The translations under genes and the position numbers were made by a program. Positions 1 through 9,590 of a stretch of DNA of 64,000 nt are shown piece after piece. The stretch lies in NCBI GenBank assembly GCA_032622095.1, contig CP136063.1, forward strand, positions 34,166,987-34,230,986, written 5' to 3'. Source of the DNA: Siphonodentalium dalli. Lineage: Eukaryota; Mollusca; Scaphopoda; Gadilida; Siphonodentaliidae. Numbering within the stretch: position 1 is the first letter of the stretch; each line of letters opens with the position of its first letter. The notes beneath the pieces are model-generated. The model worked only from the letters and a program-made list of their open reading frames with translations, did no database searches and was not told where the DNA came from.

Positions 1-660
1 GTACTGAATTGTTTGGTTTTTCACCCACTGACCGAACCGGCACAGCCGGTCCAGTGGGTGGTACTGTGATCGTAGGAGCTCATGCGTTTCTGCTGAACTG
101 AACTAGTGCCCATGCGTTTCTGCTGAGCTGCACTGACATTTGATCGCAAAATAAAATTATAATCATTATCAAAGCACACGTTTGGATAACACCGCCATAA
201 ACAGTTTCATATTATGATGTTGAGCTCATATCGTCAATAAAATTATAGTTAAAACTGATAAAACTAAAATGTACTTTTAAAGTATTTCTACCAATTGGGT
301 AACTAGATTCAGGTTGATCTGGAACTTGAGAAATGTTTAATTTCAACCAATTGAAATGTCGTTGAGAGTGGAAAGGGTTGGGAAGCAACGCAAATGACGT
401 CGTCGGAAACAAAGCGCCTCAAATCGTACACATCATATGTATTACATGTCTCGCTTCGTCTCGGAAGCGTGATTTAAATTCATTCATTTTGACTGTTTCT
501 GTGTCCTAAGATATTAAAAACTTGTGGGATATCTTTGAATGTGCTTAGGAAGGATTGTTTTGATATCTAATTATTGGATTCACCTCCCAAAAAGGTGAGT
601 TTCAGGCCTGCATTTGAGAAATTTGTTGTCAATCTGATTCTGACAGCGCTCGTCAGCTGG
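1..660. other. Intergenic start of window: hairpin and short duplication
   Basis: No gene is visible. Positions 22-60 form a hairpin: CACCCACTG (22-30) pairs with CAGTGGGTG (52-60), and ACCGGC (36-41) pairs with GCCGGT (45-50) inside it. A 20-bp block beginning CATGCGTTTCTGCTGA occurs at 80-99 and again at 111-130, a tandem duplication with a 31-bp period. Positions 131-660 hold AT-rich sequence in which I see nothing further. Confidence 0.6.
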
Positions 661-1005
661 ATTTTTATCATCGAAACAAATCAATTTCTTCCATCTAAAA
701 GATAATTACGTGCTGGACCCTGTCATTTTAGGAATATATAAGTATTCCACACAGACACACCAAGTCTCAGCTTACAATTTTGAAAAATAACAGTTTTATC
801 GACATAAATCGATTTGAATGGGAAAATCCCATGTTAAAATTTATCATCGAAAAAAAGTAATTTCTTCCATCTAAAATATAATTACGTGCTGGAACCTGTC
901 ATTTTAGAAATATATAAGTATTTCACGCAGACACACCAAGTCTCAGCTTAAAATTTTGAAAAATAAGAGTTTTATCGACATAAATCGATTTGAATGGGAA
1001 ATCCT
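661..1005. repeat. Tandem duplication, about 177-bp unit, two copies
   Basis: A block starting TTTATCATCGAAA and ending near TTTGAATGGGAAA is present at about 661-829 and again at about 838-1005. The copies differ at scattered bases (for example GGACCCTGTC versus GGAACCTGTC), so the duplication is old rather than an assembly artefact. No coding potential is apparent. Confidence 0.85.
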
Positions 1006-1119
1006 GTATTAAATAAATGTTAGGGCGCTGCGAGTGTTTTCTGAGCTGCTCCATATTGGACATCAGGGTACATATTGGACCATTTCTACCTGATAATTGT
1101 GCGACAATACAGTCGCATT

Positions 1120-1905
1120 ACTTTATACGTCAACATTGGTCACTATCACTCGACAAATTTATTTCGGTCTATCGTATCAACCCCTATTTTCCCCGCATAG
1201 CCTGACTAAGTGTCAACGTTGGTCTTTATCGCTCTACTAATTTATATTGTTTCATCGGTATTAACCGCATATCCAATTATCCACATGTAACCAACCCAAC
1301 CTCTCATCCCGGTCCAATTTATTTATTTTTTCATCGGTATAGTCGAGTTATGTACATATTTTTATCATGTGATACTTATGTCTATGGTATTACTATGCCG
1401 TATACGTATATCAATTGCTATTCCTTTCTATATAATTCTGGTGCCATCTATAGAGATAGAGATAATTTCAGAACCCCCCCAATTTTATATCATTGCCGCC
1501 ACAGTACAGTCGCGATGCATTACATGGCAACATTGATCGCTATCGCTCTACTAATTTATGTCAGTTCATCGGTATGTACCCCCTTTTCTCCGAGTCCATA
1601 TAACCAACCCAACATCTAATCCCGGCCTAAATTATTATTTTTCTTTTCATTAGTATACAGTGCACTAGTAGTTGTGTTACATACATATTTTTGTCATTTG
1701 ATTCTAATTTGCATTGTACCATTATAGAAGTCCATAAATGACTATTCTGTCACCATGTAGAGACAGTTAACTAAGATTCTGACACCCCCTATTTTATAGC
1801 CTTGTTGCAACAGTAGAGTTGAGATGCATAATATGTCAACATTGGTCGTTATCGCTCTACAAATTTAAATCGGTTCAACCCTTAGTCCCTGTATCGCCCA
1901 CCCCT
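1120..1905. repeat. Diverged tandem repeat, unit about 305-320 bp
   Basis: Phrases recur in order: GGTCRYTATCGCTCTAC near 1140, 1220, 1540 and 1845; ATAACCAACCCAACMTCTMATCCCGG near 1290 and 1600 (two blocks of under 20 shared bases each); and a GATGCATWAYATG block near 1515 and 1822. This gives a unit of roughly 305-320 bp with two full copies and one partial copy. Open frames here are short and follow the repeat, so I do not treat them as genes. Confidence 0.7.
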
Positions 1906-2120
1906 CCTCAGTGTATTTTTTTATTTATATTACAGTCTCGTTACGTAACTTGTAACTTTTGCTTCAACATGCCGAGTTCCGCTGCAGACGATACAAAACT
2001 GACAACATTTTGAAATGTAAGCAGGATTCAAACTCATCTTATCCAAGAATTTGTGTATATTTAAAGGTGTACTCGCATTTGTTGCGTTAAAAACCAATGG
2101 TCCCAAGTCAAGGTCCAGAA
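1906..2120. other. Unassigned spacer
   Basis: No feature recognised. A short open frame overlaps the end of the preceding repeat and has no recognisable protein motif. Confidence 0.4.
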
Positions 2121-2430
2121 TCCCCTATATAAGGATGTGAGGTGTAATGATAACTCCATCCTCATACAGTAATATCCAAAGTAATTGACCACTTAACCAC
2201 AGCAGAATTATGGGTAATTTTTCAGGAAAGGCGAGAGCTTTCCGATGAATGGCAACAAGCCATATTTCCGACTAAATCCTGCAAAAATACCCATAATTCT
2301 GCTTTGGTTAAGTGGTCAATTGCTTTGGGCATTACTATAACCAATATAAGGATGTGAGGTTTAATAATCACTCCAACCACATAACCAATATAAGGATGTG
2401 AGGTTTATTGATAAATCCATCCACATAACT
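2121..2430. repeat. Short tandem repeat (about 45 bp) split by a MITE
   Basis: ATAAGGATGTGAGGT recurs near 2127, 2345 and 2390 inside a unit of roughly 45 bp that also contains ACTCCAWCC and CATAACCAAT. The first unit ends CCATCCTCATA and the second resumes TAACCAATATAAGG, on either side of the MITE at 2167-2337. The MITE therefore landed at a TA inside this array. Confidence 0.75.
2167..2337. mobile_element. Foldback MITE with TA target duplication (Tc1/mariner-like)
   Basis: The 171-bp element has terminal inverted repeats of about 57 bp. The left end begins AGTAATATCCAAAGTAATTG and the right end read in reverse begins AGTAATGCCCAAAGCAATTG; both continue into CCACTTAACCAMAGC. It is flanked by TA on both sides, and removing it restores the surrounding 45-bp repeat. 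A diverged copy lies inverted at 56501-56680, sharing the core CCGATGAATGGCAACAAGCC. No transposase is encoded. The mariner-type assignment rests only on the TA duplication. Confidence 0.85.
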
Positions 2431-2723
2431 AATAAATATGTGTGAAAATTAAACCAAAAAAATAAACTCCATGATGGCGTCAAAAATGGATTGCATAATT
2501 CTGTTCCAAAAAATGTATATTGAATATATGGATGTTTATTGGGGGAATTATTTCAATGATATTTTAATTCATTGGGATCCAAAACCTGATCTACGGGAGC
2601 GCGCTTCGCGCGCAACTGTATCTTAAGCATATTTGCATATTTAATAAGCCAACAATTGGAATCCCAACAGAGAAGATTGGCATGGGTCCCTTGCGCATAG
2701 ACATCATTGATGATCTCTATGGG
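2431..2723. other. Unassigned spacer with a short GC palindrome
   Basis: The stretch holds AT-rich sequence and one strong palindrome, GCGCGCTTCGCGCGC, near 2600-2614. No coding signal is recognised. Confidence 0.4.
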
Positions 2724-2736
2724 AAACCAAATTAGG

Positions 2737-2840
2737 GCCCGACGAAGCTTCGAGATTCGATTCGATTTCGAATCTGACGTTTCGAATCGATTCGATTCGA
2801 AAGCGGTCGGGTGATTCAGGATATTTCGAATCGTTATATA
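2737..2840. repeat. GATTCGATTCGA subterminal repeat, left
   Basis: Short palindrome-rich repeats of GATTCGA and TTCGAATC lie just inside the left end of the 2734-8188 element. The matching block lies just inside the right end. Confidence 0.75.
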
Positions 2841-2924
2841 CAAGTCTTTTATCACCGGATATAGACTGCATTATCGATAATCATTATATCCCTAATACTT
2901 AACCCGAGTGTGTTTCCGCGACCA

Positions 2925-3605
2925 TCTCACGGGGAATCACGTCGTTTCGAGTTGATGAGTACCACGCATTTAAAATGGCGGAGGCGACAGAAAACACATC
3001 GAGAAACGAAGAAAAAGGTAATAAACTAGGATATGACGTATTTCAAAGTATTTTGGCAGCTACGAGCATATTCTACACCATTTTTCAAACAAGCTGATAC
3101 CTCATGTGTGTCCAAATTCACATGTGTTTGCTCTAAAATTCTGACCAAAAGTCGTCAGTCGGAGGATTTTCCACGACGTGTTTAATGCTGTATTCCACGA
3201 ACATTTTATATTTTCATGCTTTTAATCTGCTTGGACCAAAAATATTGTTACTAAATTATGTTTATTGAAAGAAAGCACATTTAGTCGTCAATATATTGAA
3301 CACTGTTTTAAAAAAAATGTATTTTTCCTTGTAAATCGTAGCTTTTTCATTAGTGATGAGTGTACACACACAACAATTCAGTGATGAGTTACCATGAACT
3401 TGTTCAGAATAGATTGAATAAATAGAGGATACAAAACGAGTCAAAGGGCTTACAGCGAAATTTACAAAAGAAGATCAGCAAATTGGGTCTGAACCGTTCA
3501 TATAGGCAATGTGCAGGTCTAATTTACTGGAATTTCGCTCTAAACTGAGTCGACTTGAAGATTATATATTGCTGTATGCCCCAAGCAAACCGCCAAAGTA
3601 TGGTA
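2925..3605. repeat. Left arm of a ~680-bp inverted duplication
   Basis: The arm matches the reverse complement of about 5455-6105 over nearly its whole length, with scattered substitutions and small indels. Shared landmarks are GGGGAATCACG, AAAATGGCGGAGGCG, CAGTCGGAGGATTTTCC and CTGAGTCGACTTGAAGATTA. The divergence shows that the palindrome is real and old. The arms flank about 1.85 kb of different sequence. Confidence 0.85.
2975..3017 (+). pseudogene. First coding exon of a small duplicated gene (N-terminus MAEATENTSRNEEK)
   Basis: An ATG in AAAATGGCG opens a 43-base exon coding MAEATENTSRNEEK. It ends in a partial codon (G) before a splice donor GGTAATA. A matching phase-1 acceptor, TTTTTCAG, lies at 4011-4018, and the joined frame reads on into a zinc-finger-like segment. 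The same start occurs twice more in reverse orientation (ATG at 6059-6061 with the donor kept; ATG at 5263-5265 with the donor lost). A recurring start codon, reading frame and donor argue for a genuine exon spread by duplication. Its function is unknown. The downstream exon is broken, so this copy is probably dead. Confidence 0.5.
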
Positions 3606-4010
3606 GTGTTCATTTGTGGTAATAAATTAAATTGTGTACCCTAGATGTAAATCATGTGGTTTAAAAAGTTATATATATATGCTACTGGTGCTATATACTG
3701 GTAACTCGCTCTTTTTGTTTGGTGATAACGGTATCCAGGTTCTGAAAATTGTGATAAAGGTACCCAGGCTGTGAAAAATCGTAATAAGCTACCCAGGTTC
3801 ATCGAATCTCAAATTAAACGAGATTTAAATATCTTTGCTTGAAATTCGTTTGATTTTAAGCTGTTGCTTTCATTTTTAAATTGTTTGAACTGTTATAAAT
3901 CTAAAGAATTTAGTCAACTAATGTATCCTTTGATATGTTTTCCTGCAGTGTACCATAAAATAACACGAAATAATGTCACCAAAATATTCTTACGCAGGAT
4001 TTGTATTTTA
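3606..4010. repeat. Intron-like spacer with three ~33-bp imperfect repeats
   Basis: Around 3720-3800 the phrase GTRATAA.GGTAYCCAGG..CTGAAAA occurs three times with a period of about 33-40 bp. The rest of the stretch, including an AT microsatellite near 3670, holds nothing I can assign. Confidence 0.55.
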
Positions 4011-4018
4011 TTTTTCAG

Positions 4019-4115
4019 ATGAAATGCCTGAGAACAAGTCAGTTGTGTTGTGTAGCACCTGTGGCAAGTAGTTTGGTTCGAAGTCAGGCATCGGTGCCCA
4101 TACACGTGGCTACAG
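4019..4115 (+). pseudogene. Broken zinc-finger exon
   Basis: After the acceptor TTTTTCAG (AG at 4017-4018), and in phase with the donor at 3018, the frame reads EMPENKSVVLCSTCGK, then a TAG stop at 4069-4071, then FGSKSGIGAHTRGYR. The C-x2-C-G-K-x-F spacing followed by GIGAHTRG is that of the first half of a C2H2-type zinc finger. The stop sits at the residue before the conserved phenylalanine, and the second histidine is not seen. The exon is therefore a pseudogene fragment. The end at a possible donor (TACAGG) is uncertain. Confidence 0.45.
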
Positions 4116-4191
4116 GAAAGAGGATTTAAAGTTTCTGGTTGTTTTTATATTTAATAAAAAGAGAATCTTGTAACATTGTTTTATTGTTTTG

Positions 4192-4446
4192 TTAATTGGT
4201 CACACCATCATAGTTTGTTTTACACGAAGTGCATATACTGGGTACTAAATCTGCAGGAAGTAATCCGTGTTGTTGGAGGCATATCCTGCAATAATCATTA
4301 CCCGACCCCGCGTCTTCTGAATCTATGGCTTCCTCGACCAAAGTGTAGACAGTTCCGCGCTTGGTGCAGTACGAAAAGCTCATATCTATAAAAGGGATTA
4401 ACTTGGGGACAAGTTGCCAAAAAATATGAAAATAAGAGTAACTCAA
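4192..4446 (-). other. Candidate exon with two CxxC pairs, unproven
   Basis: An 84-codon open frame on the minus strand contains CRIC, then 15 residues later CTSC, in a segment rich in acidic residues (LVEEAIDSEDAGSGND). The spacing would suit a small zinc-binding module. No start context, splice signal or homologue could be confirmed, and an overlapping plus-strand frame is also open, so this may be chance. Confidence 0.2.
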
Positions 4447-5040
4447 ACACTAATTATGTGAATATGCAGCTTAGAGGTAAATTGAAAATGGGCTAATAAT
4501 TAAGATATTATTGTTACACGGACTATGTATCTATCAGAGAAATGTTTACTGGTTTGTTGAGGTATAATTATGATAGTGCATGGGCTATGTGTTATGCATT
4601 TAGTGAAACCCGAAAGGTATGATACTTACCTCGCTGGCAGTTAGGCCTACCTCAATAAAGAAGTCCACGACACCACATGGCAAATAATCCTCAAATTTAG
4701 AAACGTGTAGACGCTTATACATGCAGTGTATTGTGAATAAACGGATCTGACCACAAATAAGCCCGATGACACTTTAAAGCAGCCCCTATGATTTTAGCTA
4801 TCTTGGGAATGCCGTTTCGACGAGGTGTCATTGATAGGACCATAGTCCAAAAAGTATGACATTAAAAGACAGAATAACGCCCTATCGGTACCAATGCAGC
4901 GAAATATTTAGACTGCTGCTATTGTGTTCTATATATTACACGTTTTGGGAAATTTTATAACATAATTGACAATGGCTAGTATTATTTTGTTGCCATTAAT
5001 CGATTCTGATAACTAAAGCGTATTTTGAAGAAATGTTGTT
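4447..5040. other. Unassigned interior of the 2734-8188 element
   Basis: AT-rich sequence without a recognisable gene, repeat or inverted repeat. Confidence 0.35.
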
Positions 5041-5059
5041 ATTGTTGTATCTTGATGAT

Positions 5060-5095
5060 ATGGGAACCCCTTGATCGGATTGAGTACCTTTTAAT
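5060..5095 (-). mobile_element. Terminal fragment of a TTAA-type MITE
   Basis: GATCGGATTGAGTACCTTTTAA here matches the end of the complete MITE at 37615-37832 (GATCGGATTGAGTACCTTTAA). Only one end is present. Confidence 0.5.
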
Positions 5096-5169
5096 GCGTT
5101 AAACAAGTGTGCGTTTTGACACATACGAGGTATCTGATCTGCTTGTTTGAAAACTATTGTAGCATATGC

Positions 5170-5265
5170 TCGTAGCTGCCAAAATGCTCTGTAATAATTT
5201 ATGTCATGTCCTATTTGATAGCATTTTTGCTCGTTTCGCGTTGTGTTTTCTGTCGCCTCCGCCAT
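5170..5265 (-). pseudogene. Third, diverged copy of the MAEATENT exon
   Basis: On the minus strand an ATG at 5263-5265 starts MAEATENTTRNEQK, matching the exon at 2975. The splice donor is lost (AAAAATGC in place of AAAAAGGT), and the downstream segment (TTTTGGCAGCTACGAGCATA) also matches the other copies. The frame then runs on for 89 codons without known motifs. It is probably a relic of a nested duplication. Confidence 0.45.
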
Positions 5266-5454
5266 TATTTCGTGTTATTAATTTGTCCAACATTTCATAT
5301 ACGGTCAATGCACTCATTGCAAAATGGTGATCAACGACCATTATTGGCACAAGTATATAGCACAATTATATGTAATTTATGTTTACATGTTTACATGTTT
5401 ACATCTTGGGTACACAGTTTAATTTATTACCCCAATTGAACAGTACCGTAGTTC

Positions 5455-6105
5455 TGCGGTTTGCTTGGCCAATACAGCAATATATATATAATCTTCAAGT
5501 CGACTCAGTTTATTGCGAAATTCCAGTAAATGAGGCCTGCGCCTTTCCTATATGGACGGTTCAGACCAAATTTACTGAACTCCTTTTGTAAATTTCGATG
5601 TAAGCCGGTTGACTCAGTTGGTGTCCTCTATTTATTCAATCCAATCTGAATAAGTTCGTGGTAACTCATCACTTAATTGTGGTGCGTGTAGACTAATCAC
5701 TAATGAAAAAGCTACGATTCACAAGGAAAATACATTTCTTTTTAAAGCAGGGTCCAATAATTTGCCTACTACATTGCTTTATTTTAGTAAACATAAAATT
5801 AGAAACAATATTTTGGTCCAAGCAGAGAAAAAGCATGAACTACACCAGTAAACACATCGCGGAAAATCCTCCGACTGATGACTTTTGGTCAGAATGTTAG
5901 AGCAAACAAATGTGAGTTTGGACACACAAGAGGTATCAGCTTGTTTGAAAAATAGTGTAGCATACGCTCGTAGCTGCCAAAATACTATGTACTATGTCAT
6001 ATCCTCCTAGTATATTACCTTTTTCTTCGTTTCTCGTTGTGTTGTCTGACGCCTCCGCCATTTTGAATGCGTGGTACACATCAACTCGAAACCACGTGAT
6101 TCCCC
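5455..6105. repeat. Right arm of the ~680-bp inverted duplication
   Basis: Reverse-complement partner of 2925-3605. Relative to the left arm it carries a few small insertions, including a longer TATATA run near 5480. Confidence 0.85.
6019..6061 (-). pseudogene. Second copy of the first exon (MAEASDNTTRNEEK)
   Basis: Lying in the right arm, this 43-base exon has the same length, start codon and GGTAATA splice donor as the copy at 2975-3017. It differs at three residues (S for T, D for E, T for S). Because the two arms point toward each other, both copies would be transcribed inward, toward the shared central region. No downstream zinc-finger exon was found on this strand. Confidence 0.45.
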
Positions 6106-6429
6106 ACCGTGCATCTGGAACCTCGTAGTCCAATGTGTATAGGGTAAGTTGCCCAAAAGCTCACTGCTCATATATATATTGGCCTCCCAGGCCCAGCGCT
6201 GGTTACTCGTGGAACGTCTGTGCTACTCGTGCAACTTGCATTTAAAGGTCTGTGATGGTTCGCGTGTTCATTGCGATTTTACCATAATCGTAACGCACAC
6301 GGTTTCCTCCATCAAATAAAACCAGCAATGTCGCGATATAGCCCGGCCCTAACTGCCGAGGCGAGTGAATTTCTGGTGAGAAATATTTGTATCTTGTTAT
6401 CTGACATTCTTACCAGAAAAGCCTATACT
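6106..6429. other. Spacer with a weak candidate first exon
   Basis: Near 6328 an ATG opens MSRYSPALTAEASEFL and is followed by CTGGTGAGA, a plausible splice donor. There is no partner exon or homology, so I only note it. The target duplication of the next element (CCTATACT) is at 6422-6429. Confidence 0.25.
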
Positions 6430-7475
6430 CAGGGATGTGGCTAGAGGGTCTCCGTTGGGAGGGTGTCCACCTTGGGAAATTCCAACTGCACCCCCCCCCC
6501 CCTTGAGTCGGAATCACACCAACACAACTTTTTGCATAATTCCATTTGCACCCCCCCCCCTTTGAGTCGGAATCACACCAACACAACTTTTTGCATAATT
6601 CCATTTGCACCCCCCTTGTACCTCATGCTCAGGCCTAATTTCCTATATATTCATAAGCCACGCTTCTATGTTCCCATTATGAGAACATTAAGATATTTTA
6701 ACCTGAAAATTGCCCCATGGTTGTTCGGCCCGGTGTGAGAAAATTTTGAAAACTATACAAGAAAATCGCAAATCCTAGCATCTAGACTGGCCTCAACTGA
6801 AACTTTCCTAGTGTTGGAAAGTTCAAATCTCATGCCCCCCCCTCAGTTTGGAAAATTCTTCAACTGATGACCATTTATGTCTACAAGTTTGACCAAATGT
6901 AGTAAAACATTGTTTTGCTAAACTAATTAGCAGTTTTGTATTGGCCATGTGGATGGGGCAATGACACACCGGGCCGACCATGGTTCGGCCGGGTGTGCGA
7001 AAATTTTGAAATCTGAACAAGAAAATCGCAAAATCCTAACATCTAGACTAGCCTCAAGCCTTCCTACTGTTGGACATTTCAAACCCTACACCCCCACTTA
7101 GGTTGGAAAATTTCCAACTGATGACAATTCCAATGTCAATGTTGACCAATTGTATGACAATATTGTTTTCTTAAATTAACTAGAAGTTTTTGACTGGCCA
7201 CGGGGGAGGGACCAGGACACAAGCTTTCCAAGTGTTGGAAATTTCCAACCTGTCACCCCCCTAAGATTGGAAAATTTCCAACTGATGACCATTTCTGTCA
7301 AAATTTTTGACCAAAAATAGGAACATATGCAAATATTGGTCGAAAAACAATAAATTCCCCCCAATAAATTGTTTTTACCTGAAATTAGGAATTTCCAACT
7401 ATTGAAAATATAGCTCTCTGCTGGGGGTGAGACACACCCCCCCCCAACACACGCACCCATCTAGCCACATCCCTG
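6430..7475. mobile_element. Non-autonomous hAT element with perfect 8-bp target duplication
   Basis: The ends are CAGGGATGTGGCTAGA and its exact reverse complement TCTAGCCACATCCCTG (16 bp). They are flanked by CCTATACT at 6422-6429 and 7476-7483. An 8-bp duplication with CAGGG ends is the hAT signature. The 1046-bp interior contains no transposase. It holds a 67-bp tandem duplication with poly(C) runs (6476-6615) and two to three diverged copies of a ~250-bp unit (GGAAATTTCCAACTGATGAC) between 6719 and 7400. It is nested inside the 2734-8188 element. Confidence 0.92.
6476..6615. repeat. 67-bp tandem repeat with poly(C) tracts
   Basis: The block from GAGTCGGAATCACACCAACA to a CATTTGCACC run occurs twice, with a third, partial start. 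The poly(C) lengths differ (13, then 10, then 6). An overlapping 91-codon frame is produced by the repeat and is not treated as a gene. Confidence 0.85.
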
Positions 7476-8090
7476 CCTATACTATATTACTCAGCTCAAT
7501 AGTATCATATTTTTTTTATATATCATTCAAAATTAAAACGATATAAATATATTAAGTAAACATTATATCGTCTCCAAATTCGACCAACATCTTTAAACAT
7601 CATAATGGAATATTGTTGACCATTTAGCATTCCGACGAACAGGCCCAAGTTGGGAAACTATATATAGTTCTCTGTAATGCCGTTTGCGTATGCGCCATTC
7701 CCAAGACACGATGCGCAATTCTGATATCGCGTGTGCCTGCTGTGCGCGACAGGGTGAAGCGTACATGCGCAGAAGAGTTTCCGTTTGCAATGACTCGAAT
7801 CAGACTCCATTGACTCCAAAGTTCCAAGCTGCTGACTTTTCACGAACTTCACGCATAGTAGCCAGACAGTAGTGGCACAAAATATGAATATGTGTCGTGC
7901 CATTATCATATATTAAACTGTTTTAAACTGTGATTAAATATTGTTAATATTATGTCATATGAATTAAGTTTAATGAAACTCCTTCGTAACCTGAGTTATC
8001 TCACTGACGTTATAAAATCATCTGACATTTACCCCCATTTTTGCTCGTACCCCAACTGATCGGTACCGCCAATCTACTAAAGAATCTACT
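7476..8090. other. Unassigned interior of the 2734-8188 element
   Basis: Several overlapping short frames occur between 7590 and 7910 on both strands, without consistent coding character. I recognise nothing here. Confidence 0.35.
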
Positions 8091-8279
8091 AAAAAGATTC
8101 GATTCGAGATTCGATTCGATTTCGAATCATTATCATGATTTGATACGAGATTCGATTCGATGTTGAAATTGCCGATTCGTCGGGGTCTAAACCAAATTGA
8201 CATTTAATAGACAACTGCAATAACTTAAGGAATCTATAATTGAGCTCAAGCCCAATGAGAATATTTCTCGTGGAGCTTA

Positions 8280-9035
8280 ATATATATATATGCCTTTATT
8301 TCCTCCAATCATGAAGAGCGCTTATATAATTTATACATACAGTCATAAATGTTAACATTAAAATACACAATGGTAAGTTAAGTAAAATTTTACAGTTTAT
8401 AAGACATTCATTCATCAATGTTCATACACCCGTCTCATTCACTCTGTGGTTCGTGCCAATAAAGTAAGAATATATAAGTAAGGAGTAAGTTAGTATTATA
8501 TTTCGTTATTATTGGCTTTTCCATACATATTACAGGGTTGGTAGATCCCACGTCTATGTGGTTGGGGTGAGTGGGATATCAATGCATATCGGTTGTTGTC
8601 AATGGGGACGCTTGTTGCATTCTCTGGGGTTAAATGACAGATGGTAACTCGGTGTCATTGGAGTAAAGTTGACGAGTACTTTTTCCATAATAAGGAAGTC
8701 CTTTTGACAAGAAACACTATGAAATCATTCAGTGAATCGATGTGACGGCTGACTACTGGTGGCACACATGACAGAAATACCATTAACTGTTCTCGGCTGG
8801 GCATCTCATCGATAGCCAAAAAGCACGCGATGCTGAAGTTATTAAGAATGGAATACCATATGTGATTCCTTATTATGATCAAGGTGTTATTAGAACAGTG
8901 AATAATGACATGTTCGACAACATTGTTATACGTTGAGCTGCATAGGTGGCACTTTCCCAGTTCCGGGATCATAGATTGCCCACAATTATATATTCTTTTT
9001 TCAGAAAAGGAGAGGTTCGACATAAATTCCAAAGT
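8280..9035 (-). mobile_element. 3' end of a non-LTR retrotransposon (minus strand)
   Basis: The minus-strand frame at 8655-9032 (125 codons) contains CHLCSSTYNNVVEHVIIHC. This is the Cys-x2-Cys followed by Glu-His and His-Cys pattern seen after the reverse transcriptase of CR1/jockey-group elements. Downstream on the same strand, 8280-8654 would be the 3' untranslated region. It ends at AATAAA (8294-8299 in reverse) and an AT run near 8281-8290. The reverse transcriptase itself is missing, so the copy is strongly 5'-truncated. Confidence 0.65.
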
Positions 9036-9049
9036 GGTGATACAGTTAA

Positions 9050-9165
9050 ATATTTCCTTATTGCGCTTAAGTACAATAGAGATTCCCTTATTGCGCTTAA
9101 GCGCCTTTACGGAATATTCCGTATTGTGCTTAATTGCAATTAGCTCTTCTTGCGCTTAATTAAAA
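9050..9165. repeat. CTTAAG palindromic repeat cluster
   Basis: GCGCTTAAG occurs several times in 115 bases, including TTATTGCGCTTAAGYRC twice. The same palindromic theme fills 41000-42240, suggesting a shared repeat family. Confidence 0.6.
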
Positions 9166-9590
9166 CAATTTGTTATAATTGTATTGTAACTATTGTTGTG
9201 TCCTTTAATATTTCCCATACATCATGTACACATATATTATGCTAGAATAGTACTATTATTACGAATAGTACTCGTAGTATTTAATACCACCTTACTGTCA
9301 ATATTCTATCATGGTTAGTTTCAAAATCATAACGTTAATTGTTATTACTAATTGTGTGTACTGTACATGTACATCAGTCATCAATTAACAAACTTAAGCA
9401 GAGCCTGGTTGAATATCTACCATGTATGGTGGGTTATTCCCATATTCAAGCTGTTGATGTCATTGAGACATTCAATGTTATTTTGCTATTTTGCATGCGA
9501 AGTGGTAGACCCTCCAATAGCTTATCAATACCACTCGGGACAGTGGGTGATTTTCCTCAATTAATTGAATTTCTTGTTTTGTTCGTTTTA
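9166..9590. other. Spacer left of a large foldback element
   Basis: A 102-codon frame overlaps 9339-9647 but has no recognisable domain. Weak inverted similarity to 15230-15420 (for example AAGCTG.....TCATTGAG, ATTTTGCT) suggests that the foldback arms may once have extended outward to about 9390. Confidence 0.35.

Larger units (their letters stand above)
2734..8188. mobile_element. Large inverted-repeat transposon with 10-bp target duplication (Mutator-like?)
   Basis: The left end reads AGGGCCCGACGAA and the right end in reverse reads AGACCCCGACGAA (11 of 13 matching). The sequence just outside is AAACCAAATT on both sides (2724-2733 and 8189-8198), a perfect 10-bp duplication. Just inside both ends lie GATTCGATTCGA repeats (about 2755-2835 and 8091-8165). 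The interior holds inverted arms with a small gene's first exon (2925-3605 and 5455-6105), a broken zinc-finger exon (4019-4115) and a nested hAT MITE (6430-7475). No transposase was found, so it is probably non-autonomous. A target site of 9-11 bp is typical of Mutator-like elements; that assignment is inferred. It looks like an element that has captured gene fragments. Confidence 0.7.

Noticed and set aside
2925-6105. Inverted duplication as an assembly artefact
   Set aside because: The arms differ by many substitutions and indels along their length, which a sequencing chimera would not produce.
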